A DNA stretch of 64,000 nucleotides from Aurantiacibacter sediminis (GCF_016019885.1 NZ_JAEANY010000001.1:793501-857500); one strand, 5' to 3'. Positions 9,281 through 18,454 are shown, numbered from the stretch's first letter. The notes: a model not told the origin generated them from the letters alone. Translations and numbers: made by a program.

Positions 9281-9324
9281 GAATAGGCGCAAGGATATGC
9301 GCTATCCAGATAACGGATGGGACG

Positions 9325-10341
9325 ATGAGATCTTTGCGAAACTGCACTGGCAGTGCCACTTTGGCAGCTGCATGTATGACGCTCGCGAGTTGCGGCGGGG
9401 GCGGCGCTTCCGGCGCGCAAGCCAGCGTATCTGCTCCCGCGCCCTCGCCAAGCACGGCAGCGGCGCCGACTGGCGATTGGCAGCTTGTCTGGTCGGATGA
9501 ATTCGATGGCCCGGCGCTCGATAGGTCCCGGTGGAATTTCATCGAGGATTGCTGGGGCGGCGGGAATAATGAGCAGCAATGCTACACCGCGCGCCCGCAA
9601 AATGTTTCGCAGGAAGGCGGAATGCTGATCCTTCGCGCGCATGAGGAAAGCTGGACGGGCGCCGCCTGGCCGCCGCACATCGCGCAATATCGATCTGATC
9701 CGGACGCGCAGAACACCAAGCCGTTCACATCGGGAAAAGTCACGACGCAAGGCAATGCCAGCTGGCGATACGGGCGCATCGAATTGCGTGCACGCCTGCC
9801 GCAAGGGCAGGGAGCGTGGCCGGCATTCTGGATGCTGCCTGAAGACGATGTTTACGGCTCATGGCCGCTTTCGGGCGAAATCGACATCATGGAAACGGTC
9901 AATCTCGGCGTCGAATGCGCGGAGTGCGAACTGGGTGGCGAAAACTCGGTGCTCGGCACGTTGCATTTCGGTGATCGCTTTCCTGACAACGTCTATGCCA
10001 ATCGAGAGACGTCATTCCCCGGTGTGCTGGATGGCGAGTTCCACACATATGGCGTCGTCTGGGAAGAGGGCCGTTTCACCTGGACAATCGATGGAGAGCC
10101 TTTCGGCAGTATGGAAGCGAGCGAATGGTGGACCTCCGCCAGCAGCGTCGCCAACGCCCCGTTCGACCAGGAATTCCACCTGATCATCAATCTCGCCATC
10201 GGCGGTAATTGGCCCGAAAGCGCCAATCTGGGCGGCGTATCGACAGAAGGCTTTCCCAAGCAAGTGGAAGTCGACTGGGTCCGCGTATGGCAATGTGATG
10301 CAGACCCTGCCACCGGGCGTGGCTGCATGGAGGGAAATTGA
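9325..10341 (+). CDS. Glycoside hydrolase family 16 lipoprotein, probable endo-beta-1,3-glucanase (338 aa)
   Basis: Predicted laminarinase-type enzyme that cuts internal beta-1,3-glucosidic bonds. The chosen ATG gives a lipoprotein signal (LASC lipobox, C23) followed by a Gly/Ser/Ala/Pro linker; the in-frame upstream ATG at 9226 would bury this signal. The catalytic GH16 motif EIDIME is complete (E185 nucleophile, D187, E190 acid/base). WSDEFDG near the start of the domain and the VDWVRVWQ ending are also typical. Its lipid anchor places it in the periplasm or at the cell surface, where it could trim glucan for the receptor encoded upstream. The stop codon is 1 bp before the lacI-type gene, so the two are co-transcribed. 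Confidence 0.92.
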   Translation: MRSLRNCTGSATLAAACMTLASCGGGGASGAQASVSAPAPSPSTAAAPTGDWQLVWSDEFDGPALDRSRWNFIEDCWGGGNNEQQCYTARPQNVSQEGGMLILRAHEESWTGAAWPPHIAQYRSDPDAQNTKPFTSGKVTTQGNASWRYGRIELRARLPQGQGAWPAFWMLPEDDVYGSWPLSGEIDIMETVNLGVECAECELGGENSVLGTLHFGDRFPDNVYANRETSFPGVLDGEFHTYGVVWEEGRFTWTIDGEPFGSMEASEWWTSASSVANAPFDQEFHLIINLAIGGNWPESANLGGVSTEGFPKQVEVDWVRVWQCDADPATGRGCMEGN

Positions 10342-10342
10342 G

Positions 10343-11410
10343 ATGGCGCGCCGTCGTCAATCGGTCACGATCAAGCATGTTGCAGCCGATGCAGGTGTGT
10401 CGCTGCAAACGGTCAGCCGTGTAATCAACAATGAAGCCAATGTCCGCCCGGAAATGAAGGAGCGGGTGCAGGCCTCCATCGACAAGCTCGGCTATGTCCC
10501 ATCCATCGCGGCCCAGCGGATGAGCGGATCGCGATCCTACATCATCCTCGCGCTCAATGACCGTGAGCGCACGATCGAAGCATGGAATGCTCGTGAAGGC
10601 AGTGACTGGGTCGATCAGATGCTGATGGGCGGCATGCTCAAATGTGCCGAGCACGGCTATCGCCTGCTGTTCGAGCTGGTCGATACGCATGATGATAATA
10701 TCCAGCGCGAACTGAAAGCGACAATCGCCGCGATCCAGCCCGATGGCGTTATTCTGACGCCGCCGCACTCGGATAATCAGCTGATCACGGACCTGCTCGA
10801 CAAGTTCAAGATCCCCTATGCACGCATCGGATCGCGCGCGAATGGCGGCAGTATTTCGCTCACCATGGCGGATAGCCGGATGGCGGCCACGGCAACGCGC
10901 TATCTGATCGATAAGGGTCACGAGCGGATTGCGATGATCGCCGGGCCTGAAGAATATGCGGTCAGCAATCGCCGCAAGATGGGCTGGAAAGACGCGATGC
11001 AGGAGGCAGGCCTGCCGACTGAAGGCCTGTGCGAACGCGGCGATTTCTCTTTCGCATCGGGAGAGCGCGCGGCGCGGTCGCTGCTGCAAAAATCATCCCG
11101 GCCAACGGCTATTATCGCCAGCAACGACCAGATGGCTATGGCGACAAACTCCGTCGCCCATTCGCTCGGGCTTCGTGTGCCGGGGGATGTTTCACTAATT
11201 AGTTTCGACAATTCGCCAGTGGTCCGTTTCATCCAGCCAGCTCTTACAGCCATCGACCAGCCGGTTGCTGAAACGGTTGGCCGCGCTGTCGAATTACTGA
11301 TTGCAAAGCAGCGCGGCGAGGAATTGCCGGAAATGCCGGTGGTGATCGAAGGCAAGCTGATCGAGCGCGAATCCGTCGCCTCGCCCGCCAAGCTGCGCCT
11401 GCATGGCTGA
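10343..11410 (+). CDS. LacI-family transcriptional regulator (355 aa)
   Basis: Local repressor candidate. The start at 10343 follows AGGGAAA and puts the LacI helix-turn-helix near the N-terminus (TIKHVAADAGVSLQTVSRVI, then the hinge region YVPSIAAQRM). The rest is a periplasmic-binding-protein-like sugar domain (NDQMAMATNSVAHSLGLRVPGDVSLISFDN). It sits between GH16 and an MFS gene and overlaps the latter by 8 bp. Palindromes with an AACGTT-like core before the TonB receptor and GH3 genes are its likely targets. The effector is probably a glucose oligomer, which is inference. Confidence 0.93.
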   Translation: MARRRQSVTIKHVAADAGVSLQTVSRVINNEANVRPEMKERVQASIDKLGYVPSIAAQRMSGSRSYIILALNDRERTIEAWNAREGSDWVDQMLMGGMLKCAEHGYRLLFELVDTHDDNIQRELKATIAAIQPDGVILTPPHSDNQLITDLLDKFKIPYARIGSRANGGSISLTMADSRMAATATRYLIDKGHERIAMIAGPEEYAVSNRRKMGWKDAMQEAGLPTEGLCERGDFSFASGERAARSLLQKSSRPTAIIASNDQMAMATNSVAHSLGLRVPGDVSLISFDNSPVVRFIQPALTAIDQPVAETVGRAVELLIAKQRGEELPEMPVVIEGKLIERESVASPAKLRLHG

Positions 11411-12614
11411 TCAGGATAGTGGACGTGCCGCAGTAAAGCGCCAGTCCACCCGCTTTCTCTTGCTTTATGCGCTGGCGGTGGCGGGCGGCGCGGTCGCCTA
11501 TGTGCCTTTCCTTACCATCCTGCTGCCTGTTCGGGTCGAGAGCATGGCAGGAGGGGAAAGCGTCGGCTGGCTTGCCTATGCCGCTTTTGTCGGGGCAATT
11601 GCCGCGAGCGTGGCGAATATCGGGTTTGGCTGGCTATCGGATCTGACACGCGACCGTCGCTACTGGATACTGGGCGGTCTTGTGATCAGCAGCATTTTGC
11701 TGGTCGCCTTACGCTCTGCGGATGATCTGGCGACTTTGCTCGGCTTGCTCGTCTTATGGCAATTGGGGCTCAACATGATGCTGAGCCCGCTTGCGGCTTG
11801 GGCGGGCGATACCGTGCCCGATCAGCAGAAGGGCCTGCTGGGCGGCTTGCTCGCATTTGCGCCCGCCATGGGGGCTCTAAGCGGTGCGGTGCTTACAATT
11901 CCCGGCATGCTGAGCGCAGACATGCGCATGGTTGCGGTCGCTGCAATCGTGGCGACGTGCGTTTTGCCTGTGCTCTTGTTTGGAAGGCCGGTCGCCCTTC
12001 CGGACTTGCTCGCGGCCACGACCTCGCAGCGCAACCTGCACTCGGGCGACCGCCGCCGTCTGGTCGCGCGCATGTGGGTCGCACGCCTGCTGGTGCAGAT
12101 CGCCGAGGCGGCGCTGTTCGCTTATCTCTATCTCTGGCTGCGATCGATAAATCCGGACATTGGAGATGATGATGCGGCGCAGATTTTCTTCGGCGTGCTT
12201 TTCCTGACAGTGCCGGTCAGCATGCTGGTCGGCCGCTGGATGGACCGCAATGACCGGCCGATCTTTCCTCTCGGCATTACCGCGGGGATAAGCGCGCTCG
12301 CACTCCTCGGTATGGCCGCCGCGCCCGATCTGGCACTGGCTTTGGCAGGTTACGCGGTGTTCGGTCTTGTCTCGCACGTCTTCCTGTCGCTGCACACCGC
12401 ACAGACGCTGCGTGTGCTGCCGCGCCCGGAAAGCCGTGGGCGCGATCTCGGCATCTTCAATCTCACCAATACGGTGCCGTCACCGATCATGTCCGTGCTG
12501 ACGATTATGCTGGTGCCGGTGTTCGGATTTGCAGGATTGTTTGGCTTGCTGGCAGGCCTTTCGGGTCTGGCGTGCGTTATCCTCCTGACAGCCAAGAGAG
12601 CGTCAAAAACGTGA
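11403..12614 (+). CDS. Major facilitator superfamily transporter (403 aa)
   Basis: Inner membrane carrier with about 12 hydrophobic segments. The loop GWLSDLTRDRRYW between helices 2 and 3 matches the MFS motif A, and RWMDRNDRP is the equivalent in the second half. The gene overlaps the lacI-type gene by 8 bp and so belongs to the GH16-LacI operon. Position suggests uptake of sugars released by GH16/GH3, but the exact substrate cannot be read from the sequence. Confidence 0.85.
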   Translation: MADQDSGRAAVKRQSTRFLLLYALAVAGGAVAYVPFLTILLPVRVESMAGGESVGWLAYAAFVGAIAASVANIGFGWLSDLTRDRRYWILGGLVISSILLVALRSADDLATLLGLLVLWQLGLNMMLSPLAAWAGDTVPDQQKGLLGGLLAFAPAMGALSGAVLTIPGMLSADMRMVAVAAIVATCVLPVLLFGRPVALPDLLAATTSQRNLHSGDRRRLVARMWVARLLVQIAEAALFAYLYLWLRSINPDIGDDDAAQIFFGVLFLTVPVSMLVGRWMDRNDRPIFPLGITAGISALALLGMAAAPDLALALAGYAVFGLVSHVFLSLHTAQTLRVLPRPESRGRDLGIFNLTNTVPSPIMSVLTIMLVPVFGFAGLFGLLAGLSGLACVILLTAKRASKT

Positions 12615-12658
12615 AATGACTGCTTGCCTTGGTAGCCCTGCGGTGTAAAACCGGATCA

Positions 12659-12676
12659 ATTGAGAACGTTCTCAAT
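12659..12676. promoter_or_regulatory. Probable LacI-family operator before the GH3 gene
   Basis: ATTGAGAACGTTCTCAAT is a perfect 18-bp palindrome centred on CG, 26 bp upstream of the GH3 start codon. It shares the GAACGTTC core with the operator at 5903. Confidence 0.7.
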
Positions 12677-12701
12677 CGGGGAAACTGGAGAGAGGTTTAC
12701 T

Positions 12702-15164
12702 ATGCGGTCGGGATTGAATTTGCGGGCGAGTGTTGCCGGAACTGTCTTGGCATTGGCTCTTGCGGGCTGTGCTACGACACCTGTGGCAGAGCCGCAGGCA
12801 ATCACCGAGACGGCGAGCCTTTACGGCGATGAGGATGCGTATATCGCCGATCTCGTCTCGCGCATGTCGCTTGAGCACAAGATCGGCCAGTTGATCCAGC
12901 CGCAGATCAATTCTTTCACCCCTGAAGACATGGAGCGCTATCGCTTCGGCAGCTATCTGAATGGCGGTAATGGCGGCCCTTATGGCGACGAATTCGCGCC
13001 TGCTTCCGAGTGGCTGCGCTATGCCGATGAAATGTACGCCGCATCGGTTCAGCCGCTGCCGAATGGCGAACCGGTAATCCCGACGATGTGGGGTACGGAC
13101 GCAGTTCACGGCCACACCAATGTGGTTGGCGCGACGATCTTCCCGCACAATATCGCGCTTGGCGCTGCAGGCGATGCCGATCTGGTCCGCCGGATCGGTC
13201 AGGCGACTGCCGTCGAAATCGAAGTCACCGGCATCGACTGGAATTTCTCTCCCACCGTCGCTGTCGCGCGGGACGATCGGTGGGGCCGGACATATGAAAG
13301 CTATTCCGAGAACCCCGATCTCGTCGCCGAACTCGGCGCTGCACTGGTCGAGGGCTTGCAGGGCGCGCGCGGCGCGGATGATTACCTCGGCACCGGCCGG
13401 GTGATCGCGACCGCCAAGCACTTCTTCGGCGATGGCGGCACCGAACAGGGCGTCGACCAGGGCGATGTGAATGGCGATATCGATGAGCTTCTGGCTCTGC
13501 ACGGCCGCCCCTATCCCGCGACAATCGATGCCGGTGTCGAGACGATCATGGCGAGCTTCAACTCGATCAATGGCCGCAAGATGCACGGCAATGAAGCGCT
13601 GCTGACGGATGTGCTGCGCGGCGAAATGGGTTTTGATGGCCTGGTGGTGGGTGACTGGAACGGTCACGGCCAGGTGCGCGGTTGCACGGTGACCAATTGT
13701 CCGCAATCGCTGCTTGCAGGGCTCGACATCTACATGGTGCCCGATGACTGGCGCGAACTGACGCAAAACCTGATCGCGCAGGTGAATGACGGCACCATTC
13801 CCATGGAGCGCGTCGATGAAGCGGTGACCCGCGTGCTGCGCGTCAAATACCGCGCCGGCCTGCTCGGGCCCGATGCTGTGCGCCCATCGGAACGCGGCGT
13901 TGCAGGACAGTATGAATTGCTCGCATCGCCTGAACACCGCGCACTGGCGCGCGAAGCCGTGGCGCGTTCGCAGGTAATCCTGCAAAATGACGGGATCCTG
14001 CCGCTTGTTGCTGGTTCCAATGTGCTTGTTGCAGGCTCTGCTGCCGACGACATCGGTCAGGCCTCCGGCGGCTGGACTCTGGAATGGCAGGGTGGCCTCG
14101 AAGGCGAAATGGGCGCGGACGCGGGTATCGCTGACCGCCTTTTCCCCAATGCCGAATCGATCTGGGAAGGCTTGGAAGAAGCGATCACCAGCAATGGCGG
14201 AACAGCAACGCTTTCCGAAGATGGCAGCTTTACGACGCGGCCCGATGTTGCCGTCGTCGTGTTCGGTGAGAAGCCTTACGCCGAATTCGCAGGCGACCAG
14301 CGCGATCTGGCCTTCCGCGACGAGGAAGGGCTCGAACTGCTGCGCTCGTTCGAAGAGCAGGGCATCCCGACCGTTGCCGTTTTCCTTTCCGGCCGTCCGC
14401 TGTGGATGAACCGCGAAATGAACGCCTCCAACGCCTTTGTCGCATCTTGGCTTCCGGGAAGCGAAGGCGGCGGTGTTGCAGATATTCTGACCGGTGCAGT
14501 GCAGGCGACGGGCCGCCTGTCCTTCAGCTGGCCGAATGACTGCATCGGGACGCCGCTCAACCAGGCGGAAGGCGCGCTGTTTGCTGTCGGCTACGGCCTT
14601 TCCACCGGTGAGACCGGCTCACGCGGAGAGCTTGGCGAAAGCTGCAGCCTGCTGGAAGTGGGCGCGGGTTCGGAAATCTTCGGATCGGGCCGCCTCGCTG
14701 ACGGGGCGCTGGTCTATGTTTCCGGCAATGCGCTCGGCAATGATAATGAGATGCTGCCCAATTTCCGTGGCTCATCCGAAGCTGCCGGGATTAGCGTGCG
14801 CGGCTATGACCGCAATGCGCAGGAAGACTCGCGCGAAATCGAAATGTCCGCCGGATCGCGCCTCGCCATCCTGCAGGAAACGGACGGCGGCGGCGCATGG
14901 CGCCTGACCTATGAAGTCGATACGCGCCCGACTGCGCCCGTATCGCTGCTGATGGCAACGCCCGATGGGGAGCCGAGTGTCCTCGATGTCACGATGGAAT
15001 TCCAGAATGCGCACGGGAAGGGCTTCCGCGAAATGATCCTGACCGAAGCCTGTTTCGGTGAAACGGGCAATATCCTGGGCTTCATGACCGAAGCCGATCT
15101 GACTTTGCGCATCGCGGAAATTCGCCGCGAAGATTTGCCAGAAGGCACCGAGTGCTCGTTCTGA
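12702..15164 (+). CDS. Glycoside hydrolase family 3 lipoprotein, probable exo-beta-glucosidase (820 aa)
   Basis: Predicted to release glucose from the ends of beta-1,3/1,4-glucan oligomers. The start at 12702 follows GGAGAGAGG and yields a lipoprotein signal (ALAGC, C23). The GH3 N-terminal barrel carries IGQLIQPQ, the WGTDAVHGH segment, the KHFFGDGGT substrate-binding motif and the nucleophile D318 in LVVGDWNGH. The second alpha/beta domain and an extra C-terminal beta-sandwich (~640-820) give an ExoP-like architecture. A perfect LacI-type operator precedes it. It would act after the GH16 enzyme, in the periplasm or outer membrane. Confidence 0.92.
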   Translation: MRSGLNLRASVAGTVLALALAGCATTPVAEPQAITETASLYGDEDAYIADLVSRMSLEHKIGQLIQPQINSFTPEDMERYRFGSYLNGGNGGPYGDEFAPASEWLRYADEMYAASVQPLPNGEPVIPTMWGTDAVHGHTNVVGATIFPHNIALGAAGDADLVRRIGQATAVEIEVTGIDWNFSPTVAVARDDRWGRTYESYSENPDLVAELGAALVEGLQGARGADDYLGTGRVIATAKHFFGDGGTEQGVDQGDVNGDIDELLALHGRPYPATIDAGVETIMASFNSINGRKMHGNEALLTDVLRGEMGFDGLVVGDWNGHGQVRGCTVTNCPQSLLAGLDIYMVPDDWRELTQNLIAQVNDGTIPMERVDEAVTRVLRVKYRAGLLGPDAVRPSERGVAGQYELLASPEHRALAREAVARSQVILQNDGILPLVAGSNVLVAGSAADDIGQASGGWTLEWQGGLEGEMGADAGIADRLFPNAESIWEGLEEAITSNGGTATLSEDGSFTTRPDVAVVVFGEKPYAEFAGDQRDLAFRDEEGLELLRSFEEQGIPTVAVFLSGRPLWMNREMNASNAFVASWLPGSEGGGVADILTGAVQATGRLSFSWPNDCIGTPLNQAEGALFAVGYGLSTGETGSRGELGESCSLLEVGAGSEIFGSGRLADGALVYVSGNALGNDNEMLPNFRGSSEAAGISVRGYDRNAQEDSREIEMSAGSRLAILQETDGGGAWRLTYEVDTRPTAPVSLLMATPDGEPSVLDVTMEFQNAHGKGFREMILTEACFGETGNILGFMTEADLTLRIAEIRREDLPEGTECSF

Positions 15165-15236
15165 ACACTTGAATTTAGGGACTGGATTTAACGCGGGGCG
15201 CTTGTCACAAAGCGTCTCGTTTGTGGGGAGAAGATA

Positions 15237-16664
15237 ATGGCTTTAGCGCCTGATGTGTCGAGCAGCACCGATCCAAAACCGGTGATCGACGATGATACAC
15301 CGCCGGTGAATGCACCGGGTCTGAATTACTTCGTGATGGGCCTTTTCTTTATCTTCGGCGGGATCACCTCGCTGAACGATGTGCTTATCCCGAAGCTGCG
15401 CGAACTATTCACGCTCTCCTACACAGAGGCGATGCTGATCCAGTTCTGCTTCTTTGCAGCCTATCTGGTGATCGGCATTCCGGGGGCAAAATTGGTCAAG
15501 AAGATCGGCTATATGCGCGGGGCAGTCTTCGGGCTGTGCACGATGATTATCGGCTGCCTGCTCTTTATCCCGGCGAGCCAGACGGCGACCTACGCCATCT
15601 TCCTTGGCGCCCTGTTCATCCTAGCGAGCGGGGTGGTCATTGTGCAGGTGGTGGCGAACCCGCTCATCAGCTTGCTCGGGCCGCCATCGACGACGCATAG
15701 CCGTTTGACCTTCGCGCAGGCGTTTAATTCGCTTGGCACGACAGTTTTCCCGATTGTCGGTGCGGCAGTCATACTTGGCAGCCTCGCAGATGTATCGGCG
15801 GATGAGTTGGAAGGCGCGGCGTTGCAGGCCTACCGCGCAGCTGAAAGTGAAGCGATTTGGCAAGGCTACCTTGGCGTTGCCGCATTGATTGCGCTGGTCG
15901 CTGTCGCCGTTTGGCTCTTCCGCAATCGGTTGCCGCATGATGCAAAGACGATGGGCGAGGGCGATCTTGTCTCGAACAGTCGTTATCTCATCGGTCTCGC
16001 GCTGGTGGCCCTTGGTGCGTTTCTGTCGCTGCAGGTCAATGCATGGCTTGGTGTCCTCGCCATTCTCGCCGCACCCGCACTGTGGCTTTACGACAATGAT
16101 CTGCTGAAGCGTGCACGTTTCAGCTTCGGCGCATTGTGCATCTTTCTGTACGTCGGTGCAGAAGTCGCGATCGGTTCTATCGTCATCAATTACCTGTCGA
16201 CCGAACGCGTGTTGGGTGAACCGGAAAGCGTCATCGGCTGGATGATCGGCCTCTACTGGGGCGGCGCGATGGTCGGCCGCTTCATCGGATCATGGGCGTT
16301 GCGCGTCTTCAGCCCGGGCAAGATCCTTGCCTTCAACGCCATCGGTGCGATCACGCTGATCGTGATTTCGGCCAACACCGCCGGTGAAATCGCTGCCTAT
16401 ACGCTGCTGGCAGTCGGCCTGATGAACTCGATCATGTTCCCGACGATCTTCTCGCTGGCTTGTGAGAAGCTGGGCCCGCGTGCAGCCGACGGATCGGGCA
16501 TTATCAATGTCGCCATCTTCGGCGGCGCAGTCGTGCCGCTGCTTTACGGTGTCGTGGCTGATGCAACGGGCGGCAATCTCGCCCTCGCCATGGTGATCCC
16601 GGTAGTCTGCTACGCAATTATCGCCAGCTTCGGCATCTTTGCCCGGCGGCCTGCCGCGGCCTAA
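15237..16664 (+). CDS. FucP-like sugar:H+ symporter of the MFS (475 aa)
   Basis: Inner membrane monosaccharide carrier of the fucose/glucose/galactose (FHS) subfamily. The opening segment MGLFFIFGGITSLNDVLIPKLR and the following YLVIGIPGAKLVKKIGY are characteristic, and ~12 hydrophobic helices follow. ANPLISLLG, FAQAFNSLGT and MNSIMFPTIFSLA are further family marks. A GGGGAG ribosome site lies just upstream of the ATG. It is the last gene of the glucan locus and probably imports the glucose freed by GH3. A bidirectional terminator follows. Confidence 0.9.
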   Translation: MALAPDVSSSTDPKPVIDDDTPPVNAPGLNYFVMGLFFIFGGITSLNDVLIPKLRELFTLSYTEAMLIQFCFFAAYLVIGIPGAKLVKKIGYMRGAVFGLCTMIIGCLLFIPASQTATYAIFLGALFILASGVVIVQVVANPLISLLGPPSTTHSRLTFAQAFNSLGTTVFPIVGAAVILGSLADVSADELEGAALQAYRAAESEAIWQGYLGVAALIALVAVAVWLFRNRLPHDAKTMGEGDLVSNSRYLIGLALVALGAFLSLQVNAWLGVLAILAAPALWLYDNDLLKRARFSFGALCIFLYVGAEVAIGSIVINYLSTERVLGEPESVIGWMIGLYWGGAMVGRFIGSWALRVFSPGKILAFNAIGAITLIVISANTAGEIAAYTLLAVGLMNSIMFPTIFSLACEKLGPRAADGSGIINVAIFGGAVVPLLYGVVADATGGNLALAMVIPVVCYAIIASFGIFARRPAAA

Positions 16665-16691
16665 GTAGGCGCGAAGCTGACGATAAAAAAA

Positions 16692-16730
16692 GGGCGGCGA
16701 TCATCCAGACCGCCGCCCCTTTTCGTTTTA
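16692..16730. terminator. Bidirectional Rho-independent terminator
   Basis: An 8-bp GC stem (16692-16699 with 16711-16718) has an 11-nt loop, an A run on the left and TTTTCGTTTT on the right. It lies between the convergent sugar-carrier and caspase-like genes. Confidence 0.8.
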
Positions 16731-16744
16731 GCTGCTGACTAGCT

Positions 16745-18367
16745 CTAGCGGCGCGCGACCCGCTCGCCGGTCACGGAGCCCATGTTCATCAGCACCTGCT
16801 GGTGCGGCATGCCATCGCCGCCGCGATCGACGATGATGTGCTGCCAGCCGGGTGTCTGCGTATCGCGGAAATCTTCGGCATCGGTCGCGAGCGGTTCTTC
16901 CAGCACCATGGTGTAGAATTCGCGGCGCATATATTCGGACAGCTCGCCGGCTTCGACAGCGCGGTCTCCGTTGAGATCGGCCCCGCCTTCCAGCGCAGCG
17001 CGGAAGATGTGGCTGATATAGCCGCCTGCCTTCTCGCCCGTGGCGACAAGGCTCAGCACATCTTCGTCAGAGCTGAAAATGCCCATGCGATTGTTGCGCT
17101 GACGCACGACATTGTCGAACCCGCCAGCAAAGCAGGCATCGATAACTAGCAGCGTGCGGGCATCGATATTCTCGAACATCTCGGCCAGTTCGTAATCGAA
17201 CAAGGCGGTATCGAAGAGTTCGATCGTCTCTGCGCTGCCGTCGCGCTCGGTTGTCATGTTCTCGACTTTCTCGCCGTGGCCGGAGAAGAAAACGAGCAGC
17301 AAGTCGTCATCGCCCATCGCGGCATTCAGACTGCTGAGCGCCTCGGCAAAATTTTCGCGGGTCGCCTGGGCGTTGACCAGAGTGACGCTTTCCGGAGCAA
17401 GCATGCCTGCATCGCGCAGGGCAGCGGTGACCCGGGTCGCGTCTTCATCGGTGCGGTTAAGCGGGCTGATCCGCTCATAATCGGCCACACCAACGCTCAG
17501 AGCGAACACACGCGCATTTCCCGAAGCCGGGCGCACAGTGCGCACGCTGGTGTCTGCAGGGCGGATCGTCAGAGAGTATTCGCCCGTTTCGCCCGGGGAG
17601 AAGCTGCTCGCCGCGACGTGATAGGTTCCATCGGTCGGAAGAGTGATGGACAAGCGGCTGTCGAAGCTTTCCGACGCATTGTAATCGTCATTGCTCTCCT
17701 GACGGCCATCGGGAAGGTAAACCGAAAGCACTGTATCGACTTCGGGAGCGCCCAGGTCGAAAGTCACGCTCTCTCCAGCACGGCCGGTGAAGGCATAGTA
17801 ATCGACATATTGCCCTGTCAGCGAGGTCTGGTCGTTTTGCCTTAGAGTGCCGGTAATAGTCTGGCCCATGGCGATGGCCGCAGCGCCGCCGGGGGCGGGA
17901 TTGGCCGGATCCATCGCGGCAAGGCGGAACGGTCCGCTGCCCTGATTGCCGTAAGCTCCGACCACGAGACGATAGGTGCCATCGGCGGGCAGGACCGTCT
18001 CGATCTCACTGTTGAGCGTACCGCCGCTCGGCGCGTCGTCATTCTCTTCGCTGAACCCGCCGGGGCCGGTCATGCGAAGCACGGTGTCGAACTGCGAGGA
18101 ACTTAGCGCGATGCGCACGCGCTGTCCTGCGCGGCCTTCCAGCGTGTAAGTCGCGGTACCGCGATCCAGATTGCCGGAGACGCCTTCGCCTAGTGCGATC
18201 GCACCGCCTGAACTGCGCATGGCTCGGTTGCTGGAATCGGGTTTGCGGTCCTGCTTGGATGCGCTCAGCCCTGTATCAGCTGTCGGTGAAAATGTCTGCG
18301 CGGCGGCCGGTGCCAGCATCAGCACAGCCGCCATGGCCGCAGCGGAAAGATAGCCTGCTTTCGTCAT
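16745..18367 (-). CDS. Exported caspase-like (C14) protein with two PPC-like domains (540 aa)
   Basis: Predicted secreted cysteine peptidase. A signal peptide (MTKAGYLSAA...PAAAQ) is followed by two beta-sandwich repeats resembling bacterial pre-peptidase C-terminal domains (~55-155 and ~165-270, each with a FDTVLRM/VDTVLSVY strand, an END/NDD loop and L.DGTY ending). The caspase p20-like fold occupies ~285-530, with catalytic His in FFSGHGE (H364) and Cys in VIDACFAGG (C412) both present, so it should be active. An EF-hand-like stretch (DLNGDRAVEAGELSEYM) near residue 460 hints at calcium. Export argues against a cytosolic suicide role; maturation of surface proteins is one possibility. A 14-bp inverted repeat lies just upstream of the start. 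Genomic neighbours give no partner. Confidence 0.87.
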   Translation of the reverse strand: MTKAGYLSAAAMAAVLMLAPAAAQTFSPTADTGLSASKQDRKPDSSNRAMRSSGGAIALGEGVSGNLDRGTATYTLEGRAGQRVRIALSSSQFDTVLRMTGPGGFSEENDDAPSGGTLNSEIETVLPADGTYRLVVGAYGNQGSGPFRLAAMDPANPAPGGAAAIAMGQTITGTLRQNDQTSLTGQYVDYYAFTGRAGESVTFDLGAPEVDTVLSVYLPDGRQESNDDYNASESFDSRLSITLPTDGTYHVAASSFSPGETGEYSLTIRPADTSVRTVRPASGNARVFALSVGVADYERISPLNRTDEDATRVTAALRDAGMLAPESVTLVNAQATRENFAEALSSLNAAMGDDDLLLVFFSGHGEKVENMTTERDGSAETIELFDTALFDYELAEMFENIDARTLLVIDACFAGGFDNVVRQRNNRMGIFSSDEDVLSLVATGEKAGGYISHIFRAALEGGADLNGDRAVEAGELSEYMRREFYTMVLEEPLATDAEDFRDTQTPGWQHIIVDRGGDGMPHQQVLMNMGSVTGERVARR

Positions 18368-18389
18368 AAATTGCCCCCCAATTGATAGC

Positions 18390-18429
18390 GTTTCCGTTCA
18401 TCAATAGCTACATAATGATGAACGGAAAC
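18390..18429. repeat. Inverted repeat upstream of the caspase-like gene
   Basis: Two perfect 14-bp arms (18390-18403 GTTTCCGTTCATCA and 18416-18429) flank a 12-nt spacer. There is no T run, so it is unlikely to be a terminator of the gcv operon. Its position 22-62 bp before the caspase-like start codon fits an operator or an mRNA leader hairpin. Confidence 0.6.
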
Positions 18430-18454
18430 CGAATGGCTTTTGGTTGAAGTGTGT

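Noticed and set aside
8230..9804. 524-residue open frame on the minus strand
   Set aside because: Antisense across the end of one receptor gene and the start of the GH16 gene; no motifs.
15199..15214. Dyad CGCTT-N6-AAGCG before the sugar carrier gene as a fourth LacI operator
   Set aside because: It lacks the AACGTT-like core of the other three sites and may be chance or a weak leader hairpin.
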